Assembly: GCF_000189635.1 (NCBI RefSeq)
Contig: NW_002476352.1
Location: forward strand, 62,001 to 126,000
Direction of reading: 5' to 3'
Source of the DNA: Tetrahymena thermophila SB210
Taxonomy: Eukaryota; Ciliophora; Oligohymenophorea; Hymenostomatida; Tetrahymenidae
Length of the DNA stretch: 64,000 nucleotides
Made by a program: the position numbers and the translations under genes. Below the pieces are notes generated by a model. The model was not told the origin of the DNA. It saw only the letters and a program-made list of their open reading frames with translations, and ran no database searches. Of this stretch, positions 50,906-63,500 are shown piece by piece; the first letter of the stretch is position 1, and each line of letters opens with the position of its first letter.

Positions 50906-53900
50906 TCACAGTTAATAAACTTATTAGAAAATATTTTTAATATTTTAAATCTTTGTCTAACAAGAAACTGCTTAAGTATCGTTATTTTATGCTCCATTTT
51001 TATTCAACAGTTTCAAAACTTTTTCAACATTCCAGATTTTACAAATACCTAAAGAAATGGTTGCTAAATACTTACAATCTTTAGAAATTTTAGAAAAACC
51101 TTCTTAATTACCTTAAGGATGATCTATTTTAATCTCATGAATGAGTTAAAATTCATTTTCTGTATTCCAAATTTTAAATGTAAAATCATAGGAACATGTT
51201 ATTAAATATTTGGAATCTGCAGAAAAACTAACTGATATTTTACTTTTAGGATTAATTTCTATCTTTTTTTTTAGTTTGAATTTATTTTCTACGTTCCAGA
51301 TTTTGCAGTAGCAATCATGTGAAACTGTTACGAGAAACTTCCCATCTGAAGAAAAATCAACTGTATAAATATCTTTTGAGTGTTCTTTAATGTCCTTTAT
51401 AAGTTAAAAATTATTTTCTACATTCCAGATTTTACAAGTTTTATCAATAGAACCTGTTGCAAGATATTTGTAATTAGCAGAAAAAGCAACTGAGGAAATT
51501 TATTAAGAATGGTCTTTAACTGTATTAATTAGTTTAAATCCATTTTCTATATTCCAGATTTTGCAAGTCATATCCATACAATATGTTGCTAGGTACTTGC
51601 CATCTATAGAAAAAGCAACTGGGTTAATTTTATCATTTTGTGCGTTGATAGTTTTTATTAGCTCCAAACCATTTTTAATTTTCCAGATTTTACATGTCGA
51701 ATCTTTTGAACCTATTGCAAGGTATTTACCATCTGAAGAAAAAATAACTGATAAAATCTAATTAGGATGATTCTCAATAGTGTAAATTAGTTCTAATCCA
51801 TTCTCTACACTCCAAATTTTACATGTATTGTCACCTTAGACTGTTGCTAAATATTTGTTATCTGAAGAAAAAATAGCTGAACAAACATTCAAATAATTAT
51901 TGTCACCAATAATCTAATTCATGAGTTCAAATCCTTATTCTAAATTCCATAATTTGCAAGTTTTATCTTTTGAACCTGTTGCTAGATATTTTCCATCTGC
52001 AGAAAAAGCTATTGAGAAAATACAGCTTTCATGTCCTTAAATTTTATTTATGAGTTTAAATTTATTTTCTACATTCCAGATTTAGCAAGTCTTATCATCA
52101 AATGAACTAGTTGCTAGGTACTTGCTATCTGCAGAAAAATGAATTGAAGAAACTTTATTAATATCTTCTTTAATAGTAATTTCTTTTTAGAATCCATCTT
52201 ATACATTCCAAATATTGCATGCGCCATGTGAACCTGATGCGAGATACTTGCAATCAGCAGAGAAAGCAAGTGAGCTAATCTCATTAGTATGGCCAGTTTC
52301 AATTGTTTTAAGCTGTTCAAATCCATCATTTTTTACTTTCCAGATATTTATCATGCAAACACTATTACCTTAACGAGTTGTTGTTGCCAAATAATTACCA
52401 TCAGTAGAAAAAGCTATATGACATATTATATTATCATCACCAGTTTGGATAGTTTTTAAAATGTTAAATTCATTTTCTACATTCCAGATTTTGCATGTAT
52501 TTTAGTAAGAACTAGTTGCAAGAAATTTGCTATCTGGAGAAAATGCAACTTAACAAATTTCTGAAGTAGGATCTTCAATTGTCTTAATATGTTATAATTT
52601 ATCTAGATCCCAGATTTTGCAAGTTTTATCCAAAGAACCTGTTGCAAGGTACTTGTTATTAGCAGAAAAAGCAACCGAAGAGATCTTTTTAGTATGTCCT
52701 TTTATAGTATGTATCATTTATAATTCATTTTTTACTTCCCATAATATGCAAGTATTATCCTAAGAACCTGTTACAAGATATTTACCATCAGCAGAAAAAG
52801 CAACAGAAGAGACCGAATCAGTATGTCCTTCAATAGTATTTATGCATTCGAAGTTATTTTCTACATTCAATATTTTGCAAGTATTATCTTCTGAAGCCAT
52901 TGCAAAATACTTTCCATCTTCAGAAAAAACAATTGAGTTAACTATTTTGTTTTACCCTTCATCAATAGATTTTATTAATTAGAATCCCTTTTCTTTATTC
53001 TAAAATATGGAAGTTTTCTTATTTGAACTGATTGCCAGATACTTACCATCAGGAGAAAAAGCTATTTACGAAATTTAAACCTAACCTTCATCAATACTCT
53101 ATATTAGTTTGAATTTATTTCCTGTATTCAATATTTTACAAATCTTATCATTGATCTTTATTGCAAGATACTTGCCATCTGAAGTAAAGGAAGATACAGC
53201 CAAATTACAAGATTCATTTTTTATCTCTTATATAATTTTAAAATCTGATAAATTATAAATATTAATTTTTTTATTTTAAGAGGCTATGATTGAATTGTTT
53301 AGCATTAAACACTATTTACCTTAAATTTTATTTTCATCTAGAAGTATGAAATCATTTTATAAATCTCCATAAAATATTTATTGTGTGTTTAAGGTAACTA
53401 AGTACATTGAATTATTTATTGCTAAGCTGGAAATAGGATGTGCAAAAGAGAAAGTATTAATTGTCTCAAAAGTTTGAGTATTAATCTCAAATAAAGATCG
53501 AATCGCTCTAATTATAAAAACATTTTTTGTGCTAGCATATTCAATACTTTCCAAACGGGAATTAGTAATTTTTTTTGATTATAATTTTTTACATGGTTGA
53601 TTTTTATTTTGAGAAATTTCAAATTAATTGATATATCCAGTTTTTGTTATAGATACAAGAGTATTTTTATAAAATATAACTTGCTTAAAAGAATAAATGT
53701 CTTCAGTATCAAACTATTTTTAGAAACTATTAAAAGCTGCATTTTTAGTGTTAGAAGTTTCATAATTTTCTAAATCTTGTTAGTGAATAAACGAATCACT
53801 TAAGTTACATTCCTCAAATTAAGCAAGTTTAGGATATTTAGAAGAGATGTAAGCTTAAGAAAATGAGCATTTTTTAAAAATCAAATCTGGAAATAAGAAT

Positions 53901-56900
53901 TTTGAAAGAAAGAGTGCTGATAATAAATTTGATGCTCCAACATCAATTTAGCTTTTTTCAGTGGGTTTTAAAATTGTAGATTTTTTAATAAATTGAATGT
54001 ACTTATTTGTTTTAGATATGTCTTATTCACTATAATTATTCTCTGAAAACTATGAGTGAATATCAATTTACATTAATTTATAAAGTTTTAAAAGAATTTA
54101 TTGCTCTGATGCATTTCTTTGGTTGCTCATGATAATTCTTTTATTTATATTGAATTCTTTTAGTTACTTTATATCTAATTCATAGATATTTTCTTTATGA
54201 ATATCAAAATCATATTTCATAGCCCTGGCAGCAAAATATTCAAAAAGAGATTTATGTCTGAACTCAAATTCTTAACATTTATTGTTTTCCTATTAATCTT
54301 TCTATTTATTATTTTAAGATTGATTCTTAGTATTTTCTGCATCTAATTTTAAATTAATTCTTGTTATGACTTTACAATCAATATAGTTATTTAGATTTTA
54401 TATGAGGCTATTTATATTGAGATTATATTTATTGAAGAGAACAGATACCTCTTCACTTGGTTAAAATTGAATAGACTCTCTTGTTGTTGAAAGATAATTT
54501 GATTTTTAACCTTTTTAAATAAACATTTGCATAGCAATTAACTAAAAGTATTCAAAGTAACATTATTATACTTTTTCAATTAATTCTTGTCTTTAATTAT
54601 CATTTAAATTTAGCTCTTATTATTTTTCAATAAAAATTTGAGATTGGCTTTTGAATTTTTATAAGAAAAAAAACTCTTATATCTCAATCTGATCTGAAAC
54701 TTGCGACAAGCCATTTGAAATTTTTTGATCAGTAATATCAATTTCTTCAATCATTCTTGATATTAGGTATAAATTAATAGGTAGCTCTAGTAATTTATTT
54801 AGCTATTTATTTTTGGATATAATTTCTTTAATTAAATCGTGAAAATCTTTCTTTTTTTTTGAATATTTTTAATACTTTTCTAAGTAATCTTCAATGTCTT
54901 TATCTGTAATTTTTTGGAGCTTGTAGATTCCAAACGAATTATTATTTTTAGCTTATTTTCCTTAGTTATCATAGTAGTTAAAGTACTTTTTAGCATCAGA
55001 TATTGCTATTTTCTCTAATCTAGAAGTTACAATAACGAGAGTATTTACCCAATCGTTGAGTTTTAATTTCTCATAAACCTTAAAGTATTCTCCAGTATAT
55101 TCATCATAACCATCGAGCATGATTAGTTTATTTCTTTCAGAGTTCTTTAACATATCGATGTCTTTTCTCTTTATTTTCACAGATTCTAAATAGTCTTCTA
55201 AAGATGGTTATTTTCTATCTAAAGAGTTGCACTTGATGATAAACGGAATGAAATAAGATCTAGTATCTTTTGTGTATTCTGAATCACGATTCAGTAGTTC
55301 AACTTCTAACTTTTTTAACAGCATTGACTTTCCCGAACCTCCTTCTGCTAAAATTGATATGATTTTACACTTGTTTTAATTTACTTCTTAACTTTAAAAC
55401 TAGCTTTCCTCTTTGTTTTAGCTATCATCAGAAGAAAATACAAAATTTGGAATGAGGAATTATTCAATAATCTATTTTACAGCATCTCTTCCTTCTGTGT
55501 TAATTTTATAACCTTCCTAGTATGTAATCTATTAATTAACATATAAATGAATGGCTTCAAGTAATGCATCATCTTTATGCGTCATTTTTAATTTTTTCTA
55601 CCTCTGCTGCACACTTTATTCCCACAATTCAACATAATTCTTAGCAAGTTACTTATCTAAGTCTATTTCATTTTAAATTTTATATGCAAAATTACTGAAT
55701 TTTTCTTTATCATCTAAATAATCTGTTATTTAATTTGTGTTCTCATTTATTTGATCTAAGATTTATTTTTTAGTAAGATTAAGATGGTTATCATTAAAAT
55801 CTCTAATAATTTAATTGTTTTGATAAATAATTTTAACAGATTTTTCTTTTTCTTACAAGTAATTAGCTATTATATTTATAGTAATATTTTGAAATTAATT
55901 TTAATTTGTCTTTTAAAATATTTTAGCAAAGTATAAGAGTAACTATGCTTTAATATATCTAAATTAAGTGTTTTAAGCTATTAAATTTGCTATCATTTTT
56001 ATTTTATCTAAAATGGTTTCAGAATATTTTTTAACTTACAGATTATTTGATAATTTTATAATAAGTTCTTGCTTTTACTCATTTTCAAATCTTTTAGAAA
56101 TCTTTTAGAAATTATCTTCTATTTATTGCTTTGACAATAAATAATTTAATTGCATGAAAACAAACAATTGTGTGTCTTTATTTACTATTTTAGGATATTC
56201 TTCTAAATAAAACATGATTTCTTAAATTGGATCTTACTGAGAAAGATTATCTCCCAGATAATAAACTTTTCTAAGCCACAATGCTTACATATTATTTGCA
56301 ATATTATTAGAGTTGTAATTAGAATAGCTTTCAAGTCCTTTTTCTGCTAAATCAATTGAAGGCTGATAAATTTTTTTGATAAAATCCTTTATTTCGTTTA
56401 AATCTTTTTATATATTAATAAAATTTTAGAAAACTCCAGCTATACTGACAAATCCAGCTCCAAATTTAGCAACTTGAATAACATTTAAAATAATTTAGGC
56501 TGCAACACTTTTATTAATTTCATCTAAACCTTATCTTTAACCATTCAAAGTTTTTAAGATATCAAAATATTGATAAAGATCCAAACAAGGATGTCTCTCT
56601 TTATTCTCTTTGCAATATATAATAAGTGTTTCCAACTTATTGTTTATTAAGTTAATATCAGATTGTATTGACTAAGTTGACTTGCTTTATCTAATGATAA
56701 GAAAATAATTGATTAATAAATTAATCATATCAATAACTTTATGTCTAATTTTAACTTAAATTATGTCTTCTCTATAATCATAAAGACTATTTTCAATCAT
56801 CCTTCTTACATGTCCTTCTATTTCTTTTTCACTTATTTTATGTTTATTGAAATATATTTTATATTATTCATTAAACATTTTAAAAGTGATTTCATCATCC

Positions 56901-58669
56901 CTTTGATTCTTTTATACATAAACTCTGTTTATAGGCGCAACTTTTGACTTACTGCCACATACTCCTCCACCAAAAAGTTTGTCTTCTTTAAATTTTAATA
57001 TGCTTCTTAATTTTCTAAATTCGCTTTTCTATTTTTTGAGCTCATAAATTTCATACAAATTCAATTTTGATAGTTAAAACAGCTGGAAAATATAATCCCA
57101 ATAAAGTCTAAAGCGATATTCACAATTGATTGGTTATTAATAGCTTTTGTTATTAGTAAATGCATCCTCTTAAATATTTTAAATTTTAAATTATTACTAG
57201 TGATTGTATTAGTTTTTCTAACTATCATATGCAGACTTCCCTGATGATTCAAAATGTGTGTTTATTATCTTAGCAAATGAGAAATTAAAACTTTGTTACT
57301 TCCTCAATCTTAACTGGTTTTCAGAAATAAAGCTTGAAGTTAACCTTTTTGTTTCTTCTTTGAATTAATCTAGATACTAAATTTTATTATTTTCATTATT
57401 TTCTCTTAATTTATGCTTGTAGACATGGCTAATTAATTTTTTATTGAATTAATCTATTTGATTTTTCAAAACTAAATTTTGCAGATTATTTCTTTGAACC
57501 TAGGATATGCTAAAATTAATTTCCATTTATGAAGAAAGACTTTGCTTAAATTTCCTCTGCTAATAGCTATCGCATGTAGCTACTTAAAACCTCCTCTAAT
57601 ATTGTTTATCATCTAGTTTTTTTTGATGCTATTCTCGATTGTCATCATTAATTTTCTAATTTTTATTTTTACTTGTTCCTGGCCTTACTTCAAAGCACTC
57701 CTTTTTTTCTTAATATTAGCTTTTTTTAAGAGTTTCTGTTTACATTTTTCTTAGCATCAACCTTTCACATGTTTTAGATTAGGCTCTCAATGCATTTGAT
57801 ATTTCTCTTTAATTTAATTAACAGGCAACTCGAAATATTTATTAAAGCTTTTCGCTTTTTACTTTAACAAGATTTTTAATTTTTTGATTTGAAAATTCTA
57901 CTTTTTCTTTAATTGAGTTTTAACTTTCCATTATTTCTTCTTTGAAGTTTTCTTGCAAAGAAATTATAAATTCATTTTAACTTAGATATTAAATTTGATT
58001 ATTTACTTCTTATTCATCTCTGTAATTAAGTTTTTCTTTACTTGATAACCTCAACTTACGATTCTCTTCATAAATTGTTTTCATTATTGCTTTCATTTTT
58101 ATTTGCTATTATCTTTTTTGTGCTAAAATTTGAAAAAGTATTCTTGTTTTAGTTTATTTTTGTTTTGTTTTTTCTTCCAAGAGAAGTTCTATTGAGTCTA
58201 TTAATTAATTCAGCCTTATTTTCTTTTAAATTTTTGCTAAATTAAAGAAGCATTGAAGACTAAAAAGGTTAGTAAGCAATTCTTCAATATTTTTCTGATG
58301 AGTATACAGTTATTTTGAAATAATAGTCCATCTTTATTAAGTCTTTTGTTTTTGAAATTGAACAAACTATTGATTTTAATTAAAATCTACCTTCTTTGAT
58401 ACCTTTAGAGCTTGTTTTTTATTGACTTAAAACTATTTTAACTACTACCTAGTGGTTTCATGTTTTTTTAATTGATCAACTATTTCTAATGATGTTTGCA
58501 AATCATACGCAAAATCCTAACTCAAATCTTCTTTTTTCGCCTAAATTAAAGGCATATCTTTAAACTTCTTGATGCTTTTCAATTTAATTTCTTATTTCTT
58601 AGGCTTTGGCATCTTCTTTATTTTTTCCGCTTAATATTTTGCTCTAAATCCCTCTTATATTACTCTCAT
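50906..58669 (-). CDS. NACHT-WD40 (NLR-like STAND ATPase) protein 4, 17 WD40 repeats
   Basis: A single ciliate-code frame of 7764 nt (2587 aa). The start MRVIQEGFRAKYQ is a diverged form of MRVKSVG and was chosen because it aligns with the other starts. The N-terminal ~560 residues are Lys/Gln/Glu-rich with coiled-coil character and share only SISQVQRNNLQNLVL and LFGGGVCGSKSK. The helical block (ERHPCLDLYQYFDILK) leads to NACHT: EGGSGKSMLLKKLE (about 1108) and LIMLDGYDEY (M1184). FRHKSLFEYFAARA lies near 1475. The WD40 array covers about 1826-2550, and the C-terminus is IFQQVYQL. Repeat by repeat it matches gene 5 rather than genes 1-3, including degenerate units 11 and 15-16, so genes 4 and 5 descend from one recent duplication. 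Confidence 0.88.
50995..53200 (-). repeat. WD40 repeat array of NACHT-WD40 gene 4 (17 units)
   Basis: Hallmark positions run 51027, 51163, 51294 ... 52998, 53129. Unit 11 (52340) has an altered core (ttccagatatttatc). Units 15-17 carry attcaat or attctaa instead of attccag. Confidence 0.85.
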
Positions 58670-60581
58670 ATTTTTTGGTCTACTTCTCCTATTACTATCT
58701 TTTTTTTGCTTTTCTCTTAATTTTTGTTACTTACTTTAAAATATCTTTAATAGAATATCAATTTTATTTTAATAAGAGAGATACATCAATATAAAACTAA
58801 ATAGGTATAAATAAAAGTATTTTATAACTTTACCTGCTATTAAAATATTATGAACTGGATATTTCTATACCATGATTTATTTCAATCAATTTATAATTGA
58901 AAAATAATAAATAAATAAATAAATTAAAAAGATATAGCTTACATTCATTTTTATAAATATTTATTATATAAAGTACACAAAAATAGAATTTTTGCATAAA
59001 ATTAAAAATATCTTTAAACATAGTCTAGCGGCTTCGCATTCTTTAAGTCTATTATATTTTATTAACACAAATTAAGTAAAATAATTATATCAATTTAAAT
59101 GCGCACCAGTTCTAAAGGCAGTAGTGATAGCAGTAGTAACAAAATATATATTAAAGACCCCTTAAAGATCAATGAATTTTCAATGTATGAATGTTAACAC
59201 CAATTTTCTCTCTTATATATTCCTTTTCATACAACAAAAGCAAATCTTTATTCAGAAAAGAAATGCACGCTTAACTTTGTATTTTTTTTTAGACAAGTAG
59301 CTTAAATTTTTGAAATTTAAAATTGTTTTTAAGGATTCTATTCATTTTTTGCTTTCAATTGATTACTTATTTCACTCTTTTAAAATAATTTTATTTTGAA
59401 ATAAACTTGATGGTTAACTAGAAGTTGCTTTTTCTTAATAGGAATGTCAAATTTAATCTATAAAGCTATTTATTAAAACTCTTTTTTAAATACATCATCC
59501 ATTTTAGAGGAATTTGTGAGCAAAAAACTCTTTTTAATTTTCTACTATATCAATCTATATATCATAATATGAGAAGATATTTTTTGTTAAAAAATTCTGT
59601 TAACTAGTTTGAATCTTACTCATTTGGGCTATCTTGTCCCTTGGTAAGATGAAAGATCTAAATAAATATGTTTAGATCATTTTTCAACGAATAAACTCAG
59701 CTTTAATAAAAGTTTGATAGTTTCACCTTCACTAAATGTTTAATCAATCTTTGAAGATGGTAAAAAATATTCCTGCTTAAAACTTCTTCTTATTCATAAA
59801 TAAAAGCGATTTTTTTGTAACTCAATAATTTTTTCAATTCATAAATACTCTTTTTTTATTTTAATATACATTTGCTATTTTTATTTATAAATTTTACCTC
59901 ATAATCTTACTCATTTTACTCTCATTTTTTTCTTAATACAACTTTTTCTACTTCGTTGTTTATTTATTTAATAAAATATTATCATATAAATAGTCTTTAT
60001 TTTAAATGTATAAATGCATCACTGAGGTTATGTCTCAGTTTTTTTTTAAATTCAGTAAAAATTGCAATACTTTGATATAGAAAAGAGTGAAAAATTATTT
60101 TATTTTACTTCATTCAAAATCAAAAGAAAAAAATACAAAACAGATAAAAAATAAAATAGATTCACTAATAAAAACAAATATAAATAGACTTATCTAAATT
60201 TTTCATATATATTAATAATTGAATATCTTTTTTATATAGTGAAATCAATATATGTCATTGATAGTCTTTTATCATCCATAAATTTAATTACCATAAAGCC
60301 TAAGAAATCACTATAACCAGAGATACGAGTTCTATCTAAATTTCCATATTTTTAATTTTGCAAAAAATAAATAAATTTATGAAATTTCTAAAATTCATAA
60401 TTTTGCTCAGTCGAAAATTAATATAAAATTAATCTTAAAGAAAAAATTTTTTTCTAATTCCAATAAATAATAATATTAATATTTTATTATGATTATTTTG
60501 TCAATAAAAAAACTTATAAAGCTTATTAAATATGAATTTTTCAAATTATGTAATTATAGGAAAATTTTAAACTAGTTATTT
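58670..60581. other. Spacer between genes 4 and 5, containing a gene relic
   Basis: 1.9 kb, longer than the other spacers in the cluster (about 0.6-0.7 kb). It contains the decayed gene start at 59227-59925. The remainder is AT-rich without recognised features. Confidence 0.5.
59227..59925 (-). pseudogene. Decayed 5' fragment of another NACHT-WD40 family gene
   Basis: The minus strand carries the family leader (gtagaaaaagttgtattaag then an A-run) and ATG AGA GTA AAA at 59925, then TGA as codon 5 where living copies have Ser. Several more in-frame TGA codons follow in the first ~105 codons, then about 125 codons are open, to TGA at 59227. The open part is Lys/Gln-rich like other family N-termini but shows no specific match, and no GGGxCGSK block follows. 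The conserved leader and start make a relic of a lost paralog, or of the original start of gene 4, the best reading. An intact unrelated small ORF is less likely. Confidence 0.55.
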
Positions 60582-63500
60582 TCAAACAATATAAACTAAT
60601 GAGAAAACAATTTTAATATTTTAATTTTTTTAAGATGAATTTGCCTAAATTTCTTTATTTTATGTTTCATTTTTATTCAATAGTTTCAAACCTTTTTCAA
60701 AATTCCAGATATTAATTGTATTACAATTAGTGGTTGCTAGGTACTTGCAATCTTTAGAAATAGCAGCTAAATCAAAAAATTAATAATCAATTTTTTTATC
60801 CATTTAATAAATGAATTAAAATTTATTTTCTACATTCCAGATTTTAAAATTTTTAAACCTAGGGCATATTACTAAATATTTGGAATCTGCAGAAAAATCA
60901 ACTGAATTTATAAGATAATCCTCTTCTATCGAATCTATAAGTTAGAATCCATTTTCTACATTCCAGATTTTGCAACTTTAATATTTTGAAATTGTTAGGA
61001 GTAACCTTCCATCTGAAGAAAAATTAACTTTATAAAAATAATCATAATCTTTTCCTTCAATTGTTTTTAAGAGTTAAAAACTATTTTCTATATTCCAAAT
61101 TTTGCAATCTAAAGAAGCTGTTGCAAGATATTGGCAATTAGCAGAAAAAACAACTGAGCAAATTCCTTTTTCAAATCCTTCAACCGTTTTAATTAGCTTA
61201 AATCCATTTTATATATTCCAGATTTTGCAAGTCTTATCATTAGAACCTGTTGCTAGGTACTTGCCATCTATAGAAAAAGCGATTGACTCAAATTGATAAG
61301 TATGTCCATCTATAACTTTAATTAACTCGAATCCATTTTCAACTTTCCAGATTTTACATGTGAAATCACCTGAACCTGTTGCGAGGTACTTAGCATCTGA
61401 AGAAAAAGTAATTGAAGAAATAAATATATCATGCCCTTCAATAGTGTAAATAAGCTCAAATCCATTCTCTAAATTCCAAATTTTGCATTTATTATTAGTA
61501 TGTGTAGTTGCTAAATACTTATTATCTGGAGAAAAACAAAGGGAAAAAATTTATTCATGAAAATAATTATCGTTTATCAAACTAATATTAAGCTTAAATT
61601 CATAATCTAAATTCCACAATATGCAAGTATTATCTTCTGAACCTGTTGCTAGGTACTTTCCGTCTACAGAAAAAGCTATTGACAAAACATCATCACAGAC
61701 TTAAATTCCATTGAAGATTTAAAATTTTTCTTCTACATTCCAGATTTAGCAAGTGTTATCAAATGAACCAGTTGCAAGATACTTGCTATCCGGAGAAAAA
61801 AGAATCGAAGAAATTCTATCAGTATGTCCTTAAATAGTTATTACTTGTTCGAATCCATTTTCTACATTCCAAACTTTGCATGTTCTATCTTATGAACCTG
61901 ACGCGAGATATTGACCATCAGCAGAAAAAGCAAGTGAGATAATCTAATCAGCATGGTCAGTTTCAATTTTTTTAAGATGTTCAAATCCATTTTTAATATT
62001 CCAGATATTTACTATGAAAATACTGTGATCATATGCACTTGTTGCCAAATAATTACCATCAGCTGAAAAAGCTACTTGACAAGTTAATCCTGTTTGAATA
62101 GAATTTACAAACTTAAATTTATTTTCTACATCCCAGATTTTGCATGTATCATCCTAATAAACAGTTGCTAGATATTTATTGTCTGGAGAAAAAGCAACTT
62201 AACAAATTCCTGAAGTGTGTTCTCCTATTGTTTATACGTGTTATAATTTATGTAGATCCCAGATTTTGCAAGTATTATCTAAAGAACCTGTTGCAAGGTA
62301 CTTGCTATCAGGAGAAAAAGCAACTGAAGAAATCTTATCAGTATGTTCTAGTACCGTATCTATCATTTATAATTCATTTTATACTATCCAGATTCTGCAG
62401 GTGTTATCATAAGAACCTGTTGCAAGATACTTGCCATCAGCAGAAAAAGCAACAGAAGAGATCGAATCACTATGTGCTTCTATAGTATTTATGTATTCGA
62501 AGTTATTTTCTACATTAAATATTTTGCAAGTGTTATCTTTTGAACCAATTGCAAAATACTTTCCATCTTCAGAAAAAACAATTGAGTTAACTATTTTGTT
62601 TTACCTTTCATCAATAGTTTTTATTAATTAGAATTCCCTCTCTAAATTCTAAAATATGCAAGTTTTATCGCTTGAACTTGTTGCCAGATATTTACCTTTT
62701 GAAGAAAAAGCAAGAGTATTAATAGTCAACCTATGTTCTTTAGTTGTCTTTATGACTTCAAATCCATTTTCTGCACTCCATATTTAACAAGTTTAATCTT
62801 CAAAACCTATTGCGAGGTACTTGTATTCTGAAGTAAAAGAAAATAAATGCATATTCTGAATATCATTTTTTACATTTTTTATAATTTATAAATCTGCTAA
62901 ATTATAAATGTTAATTTCTTTATTTTAAAAAGCTATGATTGAATTGTTTAGCATAAAACATTATTTAGCTTAAATTTTGCTTTCATCAAGAAGAATGAAA
63001 CCATTTTATATATCTCCATAAAATATTTATTCTGTTTTTAACGTAATTAAGTATTTTGAATTATTTATTGCTAAACTGGAAATTCGAAAATCAAAAGTGA
63101 AAGTATTAATAGTCTCAAAAGTCTGAGTATTAATCTCAAATATAGATCTAAATGCTCTAATAATAAAAATATTTTTTATGCTAACATAGTGAATACTTTA
63201 CAAATCAGAATGAGTAATTTTTTTTGATTATAATTTTTTACAAGGTTGATTTTTATTATGAGAAATTTCGAATTAATTGATATATCCAGTTCTTGTTATA
63301 GATACAAGAGTATTTTTATAAAATATAACTTGCTTAAAAGAATAAATGTCATCAGTACCAAATTATTTTTAGAAACCACCCAAAGCTGCATTTTTAGTGT
63401 TAGAAGTTTCATAGTTATCTAAATTTTGATTGTGAATATACGAATGACTTAAGTTACAATCCTTAAATTCAGTAAGTCTAGATTCTTAAGTAAAGATGTA

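Noticed and set aside
59227-59925. Use of the MRVK start at 59925 as the real start of gene 4
   Set aside because: TGA at codon 5 and further TGAs interrupt it, and it is 1.2 kb upstream of an intact in-family start (58669) that opens the full gene 4 frame.
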